Assembly: GCA_014729375.1 (NCBI GenBank)
Contig: WJKA01000573.1
Coordinates: 1 to 5,984 of the forward strand
Length of the DNA: 5,984 bases
DNA from: Chitinivibrionales bacterium
Lineage (GTDB): Bacteria > Fibrobacterota > Chitinivibrionia > Chitinivibrionales > WJKA01
Reading direction: 5' to 3'
Shown here: positions 1 through 5,873 of the stretch, piece after piece
Layout of the letters: the number at the start of each line of letters is the position of its first letter
Position numbering within the stretch: the first letter of the stretch is position 1
Position numbers and translations under genes: made by a program
Notes under the pieces: generated by a model
Told to the model about the DNA's origin: nothing
What the model saw: only the letters and a program-made list of their open reading frames with translations
The model's database searches: none

Positions 1-290
1 CAGGCGATGAAATCGTGCAACTCTATATCAGCGATCGTGCGGCAACGTTGTCGGTCCCGATCAGAGAGCTTGAAGGCTTTGAGCGGATCCATTGTGCCCC
101 GGGCGAAAAAAGGACCGTAACATTTACTGTGACGCCGTATCAGCTCACTCTGGTTGACGAAAATGCCGTCCGTAAACTCGAACCCGGCGAATTCAGGGTA
201 TCGGTGGGCGGCGGGCAGCCGCTCGCGCAGTGGACTTCGAGTTTTGTTGAAAGCTCTTTTACGGTTGAGGCTAGCACACGGATTTTTTAA
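1..290 (+). CDS. Family 3 glycoside hydrolase (beta-glucosidase type), C-terminal fragment
   Basis: This is the 3' end of a gene that begins before the window. The frame is open from base 3 and gives 95 residues before TAA at 288-290. It opens with GDEIVQLYISD, followed by 'PIRELEGFERI', 'APGEKRTVTFTV', a Leu-rich strand, and 'LEPGEFRVSVGGGQP'. This series is typical of the fibronectin-III-like C-terminal domain of GH3 enzymes, which hydrolyse terminal beta-glycosidic bonds in oligosaccharides. The catalytic barrel and the nucleophile Asp domain lie outside the window, so substrate and catalytic competence cannot be judged. About 20 residues follow the core domain, as is common in the family. 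The GTG at base 15 lies inside a conserved strand and is not a real start. The family call is firm; the exact activity (glucosidase, xylosidase or other) is open. Confidence 0.88.
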   Translation, partial: GDEIVQLYISDRAATLSVPIRELEGFERIHCAPGEKRTVTFTVTPYQLTLVDENAVRKLEPGEFRVSVGGGQPLAQWTSSFVESSFTVEASTRIF

Positions 291-466
291 AAACTTTCGG
301 TTTCACACAGCAGCGTGAAATGTAATCTGCGCTCCGCTGCCGGGTTGGACTCAGCATTCGCAATATCCGAATCACACTATTATGAATTCTCCAGGTTCGC
401 TTTTTCATTGCGCGCTGATACGCTTTTGTGGGTAACGACGCAATTATCCTGATATATAAAAAAGCG

Positions 467-495
467 TTTACTAAATCTTGATTTAATGATATTTT
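467..495 (+). promoter_or_regulatory. Candidate sigma70-type promoter with extended -10
   Basis: A -35-like TTTACT (467-472) is separated by exactly 17 bases from a -10-like TATTTT (490-495). The -10 is preceded by TG at 487-488, giving an extended -10 (TGnTATTTT). Both hexamers match the consensus at 4 of 6 positions and lie in the most AT-rich part of the intergenic region. A second weaker pair, TTGATT (478-483) with TATTTT (501-506), also has 17-base spacing, so the exact start is uncertain. Either would give a leader of roughly 200 bases. This is pattern matching only. Confidence 0.33.
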
Positions 496-580
496 CTACC
501 TATTTTTTACAGGACAGTGGTATTAAGCATTACGCTGAAACAATTCTTGCCAGGCTGAATTTCCCCGGCTTCGTGGATAT

Positions 581-663
581 GCACTGACAGGCAAACACAT
601 GAGCAGAAATTAATCCCGGCGGATTATGTGCAATTGATTCACAGTGGCATTTCAGTGCTGAAA
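581..663 (+). other. Possible structured 5' leader of the giant gene
   Basis: Several complementary segments nest inside one another. GCACTGA (581-587) pairs with TCAGTGC (652-658), CACA (596-599) pairs with TGTG (627-630), and TAATCC (611-616) pairs with GGATTA (621-626) around a CGGC loop. A competing short hairpin, TTTCAG (650-655) / CTGAAA (658-663), would disrupt the outer helix. Mutually exclusive pairing upstream of a start codon could be regulatory, but helices of this length also arise by chance, and I do not recognise a known riboswitch class. Confidence 0.22.
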
Positions 664-693
664 AACACGGGCTAAAGACAATGTATTTCAATT

Positions 694-699
694 GAGGAG
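694..699 (+). promoter_or_regulatory. Ribosome binding site of the giant gene
   Basis: GAGGAG lies 8 bases upstream of the ATG at 708 and fixes the start. The spacer (700-707) is the perfect palindrome TACCGGTA. No other in-frame start upstream is usable: the ATG at 681 is in another frame relation and meets TGA after four codons. Confidence 0.85.
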
Positions 700-707
700 T
701 ACCGGTA

Positions 708-770
708 ATGAACACAAAGATTGCAGGTCTTGTTGTTGTTACTTTTTTATTATCACTAGCTTTGCTATGC
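708..770 (+). other. Signal peptide, probably lipoprotein type
   Basis: The N-terminus has a short polar start (MNTK), a hydrophobic core (residues 5-20), then Cys21 followed by TTPTNPAERPP, a Pro/Thr-rich tether without predicted structure. Cys21 is one of only eight cysteines in 1666 residues and sits exactly at the end of the core, which favours lipid attachment. The residues before it are A-L-L, whereas a standard lipobox has Gly, Ala or Ser at -1. Cleavage by signal peptidase II is therefore likely but not certain. Export by Sec is well supported. Confidence 0.7.
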
Positions 771-3700
771 ACCACGCCCACAAATCCGGCAGAACGTCCG
801 CCGGAACTGGCACTTGCAATCGATGAATATGTGTTTCATCAGCATACTGAAATTCAGCCGGTCCTCCCTGCTGTTGCAAATGGCGTTGACGTTGATGCTT
901 TTTCCATTAAGCCCGAGTTGCCTCAAGGCCTGAATTTTAATTCTGAAAATGGAGAAATTTCCGGCATTCCGTCCGAAATTGCCGCAAAAAAAATGTATAA
1001 AATAAAAGGGCTTAATGAGTTCGGCTCCGGTTCAAAAGAGCTTTTCATAACCGTTGTTCCTGCCGCGCCAGACAGCGTTTCCGGTATTAAATCCTCTGAT
1101 ACAAGCGTCGTGCTTTCCTGGGCCGACAGGGACAATATCGAGTCGTTTTCTATATACAGAAGTACCGATTCGGTGCAGAATTTCGAACATATTGCCACTG
1201 TACGCGAAACGAGCTTTACCGACTCAAATATCAATGATTCACTTGTCTATTATTACCTGACTGCCGTTTCTGAAAATATCGAGCCATCAATGCCTTCTGA
1301 AACAATCATGGTCCGCTTACTAATCCCGAATACATTGCCGGTGGCCGGGCGGGATTCCTTTTATTGCTACGAAGATAACGTGCTGGAATGCGGTCCTGAT
1401 TCCGGTGTAATCGCCAATGACACCGATAGTGACGGCGACCTGTTGACAGCAGCGCTGGATGACAGCACTCATAACGGAGTATTGCTGTTTGAATCATCTG
1501 GCGCTTTCAAATATACCCCGGAACAAAACTGGTTTGGCGCAGACAGTTTTTCCTATCTGCTGACCGATGCACAGCAAGGAACCGCAGGACCGGCCCGGGT
1601 AATAATTGAAGTTATCAGTTCTAATGATGTCCCTTCGAGTTCTCCCGATGAATATGCCGGTACGTACGGGCAGCTTCTTTCGGTCAACGCGTCGCAGGGC
1701 GTTCTTGCCAATGACAGCGATGTCGAAGACGGTACGCCTTCAAAAGCAGAGGAAGGTATCGCTACTGTAAACGGTGACCTGGGGCTTGAGGAAACCGGTG
1801 CTTTCACTTACATGCCCGACAGCGGCTTCTCTGGCGTTGATTCATTTACCTATTACGCAGTAGATAGTGATAGTGCGGCATCTGAAATAACAACCGTCAC
1901 AATTATCGTCTCAGCCTTGGATAATGCCCCGCCTGTTGCTGATGACGATTCCTGGTTGATTGATGAAGACAGCAGTCTGGCACTATCCATCGTTGACGGC
2001 CCGCTGGCTAATGATTCCGATCCCGATTCCGATGCGCTTACGCTCCAATTGGAAGATTCGACAACATATGGGGACCTTCAGTGGGACCCGGACGGTTCTT
2101 TCAATTATACGCCGCCGTCTAACTGGTCGGGAACAGACAGTTTCACGTATGTTTGCAGTGATGGAAATGGCGGGGTCTCCGACGAGGCGGTTGTTCACCT
2201 TATTGTCAAGCCTGTTAATGACATGCCGGTAATTACCGATATTCCTGATCAGTCAATTATCAAAGGAACCAGCTTTTCGATAATTAATCTTGACAATTTC
2301 GTTGAAGACATTGATGACGCCGATAGTACGCTTACCTGGACAGTTGCCGGACTCTCAGACCTGTCGGTAACAGTCGATACCGGCAGGCATGCTACAATTT
2401 CCATGCCGGACCAGTACTGGACAGGAGAAGAAAAAGCGGCGTTTACCGTCAAGGACTCTTCGGGCGACTCAGCAGTCGACAGCGTGATATTCAGGGCATC
2501 ATCCGGTGATTTCTTTCCCGTCGTGGGAGACATCCCCGACCAGACAATTGATGAAGGTGCAGCTTTCGACCCATTCTTCCTCGACTCCTTTGTCACTGAT
2601 AATGATGATCCATTAAGCGCACTTTCCTGGTCATACAGCGGCAATGTCGATTTGACCGTTGCAATCGATGCAAATTCTCATCTGGCCACAATCACTATTC
2701 CTGACCAGGACTGGTTTGGCGGGGAGGTTATTACATTCAGGGCTGAAGATCCTCAGGGGAACTACACAACAAATGATGCAACGTATACTGTTATCAACAT
2801 AAACGACGCCCCGGTTATTACGTCCACGGCGCCGCAGACTGCAACCGAACATCAGGAATACTCCTATGTCCCGTCGGCTGTTGATGCTGAAAACGGCGCG
2901 CTCACCTGGACCTTGACAAATGCACCATCCGGCATGACAGTCAACGCCGTAAACGGCGCTGTCTCATGGACCCCGGGCGAAGGCACCTCCACAAGCGGCG
3001 CCGTTACCCTGACCGTTACCGACGAGGGCAATCCGCAACAATCGGGTTCGCAGGAATTTACCGTTACTGTCACGCCGGTCAATGATCCTCCTGAAATTAC
3101 CTCAACCGCACCATCAAATGCAGTTGAACATGTAGAATTTACTTATGCGCCATCTGCAGTCGACCCCGAGGGCGGAACACTTACCTGGGGTCTCGAAAAC
3201 CAGCCCTCCGGCATGACAATCAATTCCACCACCGGCGCAATCTCCTGGACCCCCGGTGAGGGCGTATCGGGCAGCGGGGCCGTTACACTGATTGTGACCG
3301 ATGATGGTACTCCGCAACTGTCGGACTCTCAGGAATTTTCCCTCACGGTTAATCAGCAGAATAATCCACCGGAAATAGCATCAACGCCGCCACCTGATGC
3401 AGTCGAGCATATTGAGTACACGTATACGCCTGCGGCAACAGATCCTGAAGGCGGTGTTTTGACCTGGAGCCTTACCGGTGCTCCCGCGGGAATGAATTTA
3501 AATCCGGTTTCAGGCCGGATTGCATGGACTCCCGGCGAAGGAATCACAACAAGCGGCCTGATCAGGCTTACTGCAACCGATGACGGTACCCCCGCCAAAT
3601 CATCAACACAGGAATTTACAATCACCGTGGAAGCGGTTAATAATTCTCCGACAATAACCTCAACACCTCCTTCAAGCGCAACAGAACATCAGGAATACAC

Positions 3701-5708
3701 CTATGAACCGACGGCAACCGATCCGGAAAACGGCACACTTACCTGGAGCATTGACAACCAACCGGGCGGCATGACAATCAATTCCACCATCGGCACAATC
3801 TCCTGGACCCCCGGTGAGGGAATTACATCAAGCGGTACAATCACCCTTGCCGTTACTGATGACGGTACTCCGCCACAGGCTGATACGCAGGAAATCAGTA
3901 TTACAGTTGTTGCGTATAACAATCCACCGGAAATAACATCGACCGCACCGACTTCAGCAACAGAGGACCAGCAATATACCTATGCTCCCTCGGCAACCGA
4001 CCCGGAAAGCGGGACGCTTACCTGGAGTCTCTCAAATCAGCCGGGTGGAATGACAATCAACTCCACAACAGGAGAAATTGCATGGACGCCCGGTGAAGGA
4101 GTAACATCAAGCGGTGCTGTAACCCTCACTGTCACCGACGACGGCACCCCGAATCAATCCGACACCGAAACATTTACCGTTTCCGTGACACAGGTAAATG
4201 ACCCGCCCCAAATTACCTCAACCGCGCCTGCATCGGCTACTGAACACCAGCAATACTCATATACGCCTTCGGCAACCGACCCGGAAAGCGGGACGCTTAC
4301 CTGGGGCCTGTCAAACCAGCCGAATGGAATGACGATCAATTCCTCATCAGGTGAAATTACCTGGACTCCCGGTGAAGGGGTTACCTCAAGCGGAACAGTC
4401 ACTCTGACTGTCACCGATGACGGAACGCCGAATGAATCGGATACTGAGCAATTCACTATATCTGTTACACCGGTCAATGATCCTCCAGAGGTGATATCAA
4501 CTAATCCTGCACACTGCGGTGTTGCAAATGTCTATCGAACGACTCTTTCTGCCTCCGATCCTGAAGGAGACAGTTTTACATTCAGTAAAAAAAGCGGCCC
4601 CTCCGGCTTAAGTGTATCTTCCTCGGGAGAAGTTGTATGGCGTCCGGACTGGGATTATCGTATCGGTTCCGATTATTCTGTAACTGTTGATATTAATGCA
4701 ACCACCGGCCCGTCCGGAGAATACACCTGGAGTATCACAATCGACAATCACCAATGGAAAAAAATGGGTACTGTTTCTATACCCGTTTTTTCTGCCACAG
4801 TATTCGGCGCCAAAGATTCAAATTATATCTTTTACGGTACCGACTATATGGCCCAGAGTGTACTGATTTCGCGAAATGGCGGCGCGAATTTCGTACCATT
4901 TTATGACATGAGCAGTCCGGATTATCTGTATGGTATTGTTACCTCAGGCAATCAGGTCTATTTAATCGGTGATGATGCCAATTGCGATTTCGGCTATCTG
5001 GTAATTGATACCAGTGGTTCATTTATCTCAAGAAATTACCCGAACAACGCTATTTACAGACAGTATTATGACCTGCAAAAGCCCGGATTTGAATTGCGCA
5101 AAAGCGACAATGCGCTTTTCAGCATTGCGCACAGAGAAGATGTGGCGTGTGAAATGCCTCCTTCGGACACATCGATTCTTTTCCAGAACAGCACCCGATT
5201 GTACACGGAAGGATATGCTGTTGATGAGAGAGGCAGCAGGTTCAGGGATGTTGCCATAGCGCAAAACAATACTAATTACATATTCTTCAATTCGGTTGAC
5301 GATAATGGCGCTCATTTTTTCACTTCGTCCAATGGTGGCTCTTCCTGGAAGCAGTACACCGACGATACCTATGACGGTATAATTCTTGAAAGTGATAAAA
5401 ACAATGCCGATACGCTTTATCTGCTCGGCTCAGGTTTGCGACGGTGCACTGCGCCCTGGGTTGTTTCGCCGGCTAAACCGCAATTTGTAAATGTTGACAA
5501 TGCCTCCGCACTGAACCCCTGGGCTCTTCAGGTATATTCAGGAAGTGTTGCCTGGATTCTGGGTACCGACGGTCAATTGTATACCACACAGGATGGCTTC
5601 GAAACAGTCATTGAAGAAGATGGCCTTACCGGTGGAGCATATCTGATTTTGGCCGAAGACCGGAAAACGCTCTATTTTGTTACCAGCGGTGGAGATATTT
5701 ACCGGTAA
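708..5708 (+). CDS. Giant exported Ig/cadherin-repeat protein with C-terminal Asp-box propeller-like region
   Basis: The product is 1666 residues, intact, with a strong ribosome binding site. Domains in order: hydrophobic signal peptide 1-20 with Cys21; putative-Ig (He_PIG-like) about 38-118 with 'LPQGL...GEISGIP'; fibronectin type III about 119-204; three bacterial Ig/cadherin-like domains 208-503, each with an 'ANDTD/ANDSD' turn and a 'G(A/S)F.Y.P....G.DSF.Y' strand pair; two repeats with 'DIPDQ' 504-698; six 93-residue cadherin-like repeats 699-1256; a divergent unit 1257-1347; and a region 1348-1666 with Asp-box-like motifs. Repeats of these kinds normally form strings of beta-sandwich domains, often calcium-stabilised, on secreted adhesins or enzyme accessory proteins. 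No catalytic domain, LPXTG, RTX or obvious secretion-sorting C-terminus is seen. I infer a cell-surface stalk carrying a propeller head, perhaps binding carbohydrate or another surface ligand. The actual ligand is unknown. The gene appears to stand alone under its own promoter. Confidence 0.93.
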   Translation: MNTKIAGLVVVTFLLSLALLCTTPTNPAERPPELALAIDEYVFHQHTEIQPVLPAVANGVDVDAFSIKPELPQGLNFNSENGEISGIPSEIAAKKMYKIKGLNEFGSGSKELFITVVPAAPDSVSGIKSSDTSVVLSWADRDNIESFSIYRSTDSVQNFEHIATVRETSFTDSNINDSLVYYYLTAVSENIEPSMPSETIMVRLLIPNTLPVAGRDSFYCYEDNVLECGPDSGVIANDTDSDGDLLTAALDDSTHNGVLLFESSGAFKYTPEQNWFGADSFSYLLTDAQQGTAGPARVIIEVISSNDVPSSSPDEYAGTYGQLLSVNASQGVLANDSDVEDGTPSKAEEGIATVNGDLGLEETGAFTYMPDSGFSGVDSFTYYAVDSDSAASEITTVTIIVSALDNAPPVADDDSWLIDEDSSLALSIVDGPLANDSDPDSDALTLQLEDSTTYGDLQWDPDGSFNYTPPSNWSGTDSFTYVCSDGNGGVSDEAVVHLIVKPVNDMPVITDIPDQSIIKGTSFSIINLDNFVEDIDDADSTLTWTVAGLSDLSVTVDTGRHATISMPDQYWTGEEKAAFTVKDSSGDSAVDSVIFRASSGDFFPVVGDIPDQTIDEGAAFDPFFLDSFVTDNDDPLSALSWSYSGNVDLTVAIDANSHLATITIPDQDWFGGEVITFRAEDPQGNYTTNDATYTVININDAPVITSTAPQTATEHQEYSYVPSAVDAENGALTWTLTNAPSGMTVNAVNGAVSWTPGEGTSTSGAVTLTVTDEGNPQQSGSQEFTVTVTPVNDPPEITSTAPSNAVEHVEFTYAPSAVDPEGGTLTWGLENQPSGMTINSTTGAISWTPGEGVSGSGAVTLIVTDDGTPQLSDSQEFSLTVNQQNNPPEIASTPPPDAVEHIEYTYTPAATDPEGGVLTWSLTGAPAGMNLNPVSGRIAWTPGEGITTSGLIRLTATDDGTPAKSSTQEFTITVEAVNNSPTITSTPPSSATEHQEYTYEPTATDPENGTLTWSIDNQPGGMTINSTIGTISWTPGEGITSSGTITLAVTDDGTPPQADTQEISITVVAYNNPPEITSTAPTSATEDQQYTYAPSATDPESGTLTWSLSNQPGGMTINSTTGEIAWTPGEGVTSSGAVTLTVTDDGTPNQSDTETFTVSVTQVNDPPQITSTAPASATEHQQYSYTPSATDPESGTLTWGLSNQPNGMTINSSSGEITWTPGEGVTSSGTVTLTVTDDGTPNESDTEQFTISVTPVNDPPEVISTNPAHCGVANVYRTTLSASDPEGDSFTFSKKSGPSGLSVSSSGEVVWRPDWDYRIGSDYSVTVDINATTGPSGEYTWSITIDNHQWKKMGTVSIPVFSATVFGAKDSNYIFYGTDYMAQSVLISRNGGANFVPFYDMSSPDYLYGIVTSGNQVYLIGDDANCDFGYLVIDTSGSFISRNYPNNAIYRQYYDLQKPGFELRKSDNALFSIAHREDVACEMPPSDTSILFQNSTRLYTEGYAVDERGSRFRDVAIAQNNTNYIFFNSVDDNGAHFFTSSNGGSSWKQYTDDTYDGIILESDKNNADTLYLLGSGLRRCTAPWVVSPAKPQFVNVDNASALNPWALQVYSGSVAWILGTDGQLYTTQDGFETVIEEDGLTGGAYLILAEDRKTLYFVTSGGDIYR
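1329..2216 (+). repeat. Three tandem bacterial Ig/cadherin-like domains (Big_9/VCBS type)
   Basis: Residues 208-503 comprise three units of about 98-100 residues. Each has the loop 'G(V/P)(I/L)AND(T/S)D' (residues 233-240, 331-338, 431-438), followed by acidic residues. Each also has a later 'GAFKYTP', 'GAFTYMP' or 'GSFNYTP' strand leading into '(A/V/T)DSF(S/T)Y'. These are hallmarks of the tandem Ig/cadherin-like domains found in large bacterial surface proteins. The clusters of Asp between units would suit calcium binding at domain junctions. Cysteines at 220, 228 and 483 fall here; C220 and C228 are close enough to form a disulfide in the first unit, which the other two lack. Confidence 0.8.
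2217..2801 (+). repeat. Two tandem 'DIPDQ' Ig-like repeats
   Basis: Residues 504-698 form two related units offset by 97 residues. Shared signatures are 'P.(I/V).DIPDQ(S/T)I..G..F' (from 508 and 605), then 'LD.FV.D.DD' and '(T/S)(L)(T/S)W', then '(T/I)I.(M/I)PDQ(Y/D)W.G'. This repeat type occurs between other Ig-like domains in bacterial and archaeal surface proteins. It differs from both the preceding 'LANDSD' units and the following 93-residue units, so the stalk has three distinct repeat families in series. Confidence 0.7.
2802..4475 (+). repeat. Six exact 279-base (93-residue) cadherin-like repeats
   Basis: The units start at 2802, 3081, 3360, 3639, 3918 and 4197 (residues 699, 792, 885, 978, 1071 and 1164), with no insertion or deletion between them. 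The consensus runs 'N(D/N)PPEITSTAP', 'ATEHQEYTY.PSATDPE.GTLTW', 'QP.GMTINS.TG.I(S/A)WTPGEG', 'SSG.VTLTVTDDGTP', 'TQEFT(I/V)TV'. The 'LTWSL...P.GMTIN...G.ISWTP' core is that of dystroglycan-type cadherin-like (CADG) / He_PIG domains, which are extracellular beta-sandwiches. The invariant acidic spots (ATEH, DPE, DDG) could bind calcium. Because the unit is a multiple of three, copy number could change by recombination without breaking the frame. Confidence 0.92.
4476..4748 (+). repeat. Divergent seventh cadherin-like unit
   Basis: Residues 1257-1347 start with 'NDPPEVISTNPAHC', in phase with the 93-residue array, and keep 'SASDPEGDSFTF', 'GPSGLSVSSSGEVVWRPDWDYR' in part, and a final strand 'YTWSITIDN'. 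The 'WTPGEG' core is replaced by 'WRPDWD', and the unit has Cys1270 and several Lys/Arg, unlike the six units before it. It probably acts as the capping domain that joins the stalk to the C-terminal region. Confidence 0.65.
4749..5705 (+). other. C-terminal Asp-box (BNR) region, probable beta-propeller
   Basis: Residues 1348-1666 (319 residues) contain Asp-box-like turns S-x-(D/N)-x-G-x-x-(W/F). They are S1388/N1390/G1392/F1395 ('SRNGGANF'), S1540/N1542/G1544/W1547 ('SSNGGSSW'), and a weaker T1627/D1629 ('TQDGFETV'). Around them are alternating strands such as 'SNYIFYGTD', 'NQVYLIGDD', 'TNYIFFNS', 'DTLYLLGSG', 'VAWILGTDGQLYTT' and 'KTLYFVTSGGDIYR', as in sialidase-fold or photosystem-II-stability-factor-like propellers. 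The size would suit a five- to seven-bladed propeller. I see no sialidase catalytic set (Arg triad, Tyr, Glu), so a binding role is more likely than hydrolysis. Confidence 0.6.
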
Positions 5709-5838
5709 CTTTCTCAAAATGGTGATCTCTGATGGATTTTGTGTTTTCTGCCCGCTTTTTGCGATTGCTTTGATCACGCATGGTTGTCTGCTGAAACGAT
5801 TCCGCTATCCGGGAAAGACAATATTCCCCGTTTGGAGC

Positions 5839-5873
5839 CTGACTCAAGGCAGTCAGATATTTTCCGGCTTTTT
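5839..5873 (+). terminator. Weak candidate terminator of the giant gene
   Basis: A 6-bp hairpin CTGACT (5839-5844) / AGTCAG (5851-5856) with loop CAAGGC is followed by ATATTTT and then by GGCTTTTT (5866-5873). AGCC at 5836-5839 could instead pair with GGCT at 5866-5869, directly before five T residues. A second weak hairpin with a bulge, CGGGAA (5810-5815) / TTCCCCG (5824-5830), lies upstream. All are short, and none is a classic strong terminator. Their position between convergent genes is what makes them plausible. Confidence 0.25.

Larger units (their letters stand above)
291..707. other. Intergenic region between the GH3 gene and the giant Ig-repeat gene
   Basis: No gene is supported in these 417 bases; open frames here are short and have no ribosome binding site. 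Just after the GH3 stop there is an inverted repeat TTTCAC (301-306) / GTGAAA (315-320). It overlaps a mutually exclusive one, GCAGCG (310-315) / CGCTGC (335-340). Neither is followed by a T run, so neither is a convincing terminator. The stretch 450-510 is clearly AT-rich and holds the best promoter candidate. The rest, from about 500 to 693, would be a long untranslated leader. Confidence 0.6.

Noticed and set aside
301..340. Inverted repeats just after the GH3 stop as an intrinsic terminator.
   Set aside because: The stems are only 6 bp, mutually exclusive, and not followed by a T tract.
585..600. GACAGGCAAACAC in the leader resembles the start of a cyclic-di-GMP (GEMM) riboswitch.
   Set aside because: The second half of the motif (the GAAA-type loop and GACGCAAAGCC segment) is absent, so the match is only a short conserved-looking core.
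681..695. A four-codon upstream frame (ATG at 681 to TGA at 693-695) overlapping the ribosome binding site, as a leader peptide.
   Set aside because: It has no ribosome binding site of its own and no run of regulatory codons, and it is too short to support.
700..708. The nonamer TACCGGTAA occurs just at the start (700-708) and again exactly at the stop (5700-5708) of the giant gene, as if the gene were flanked by a target-site repeat.
   Set aside because: At the stop it simply encodes Tyr-Arg-stop, and there is no further similarity on either side. Chance is the simplest explanation.
2802..4475. Regularly spaced direct repeats as a CRISPR-like or satellite array.
   Set aside because: The 279-base period is a multiple of three, lies wholly inside a long open frame, and the units are protein domains conserved mainly at the amino-acid level.
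2864..4477. A series of antisense open frames, one per repeat unit, with similar Val/Pro/Ser-rich products.
   Set aside because: They are shadows of the periodic sense codons: the same antisense frame stays open in each unit because the units are homologous. None has a ribosome binding site or a family motif.
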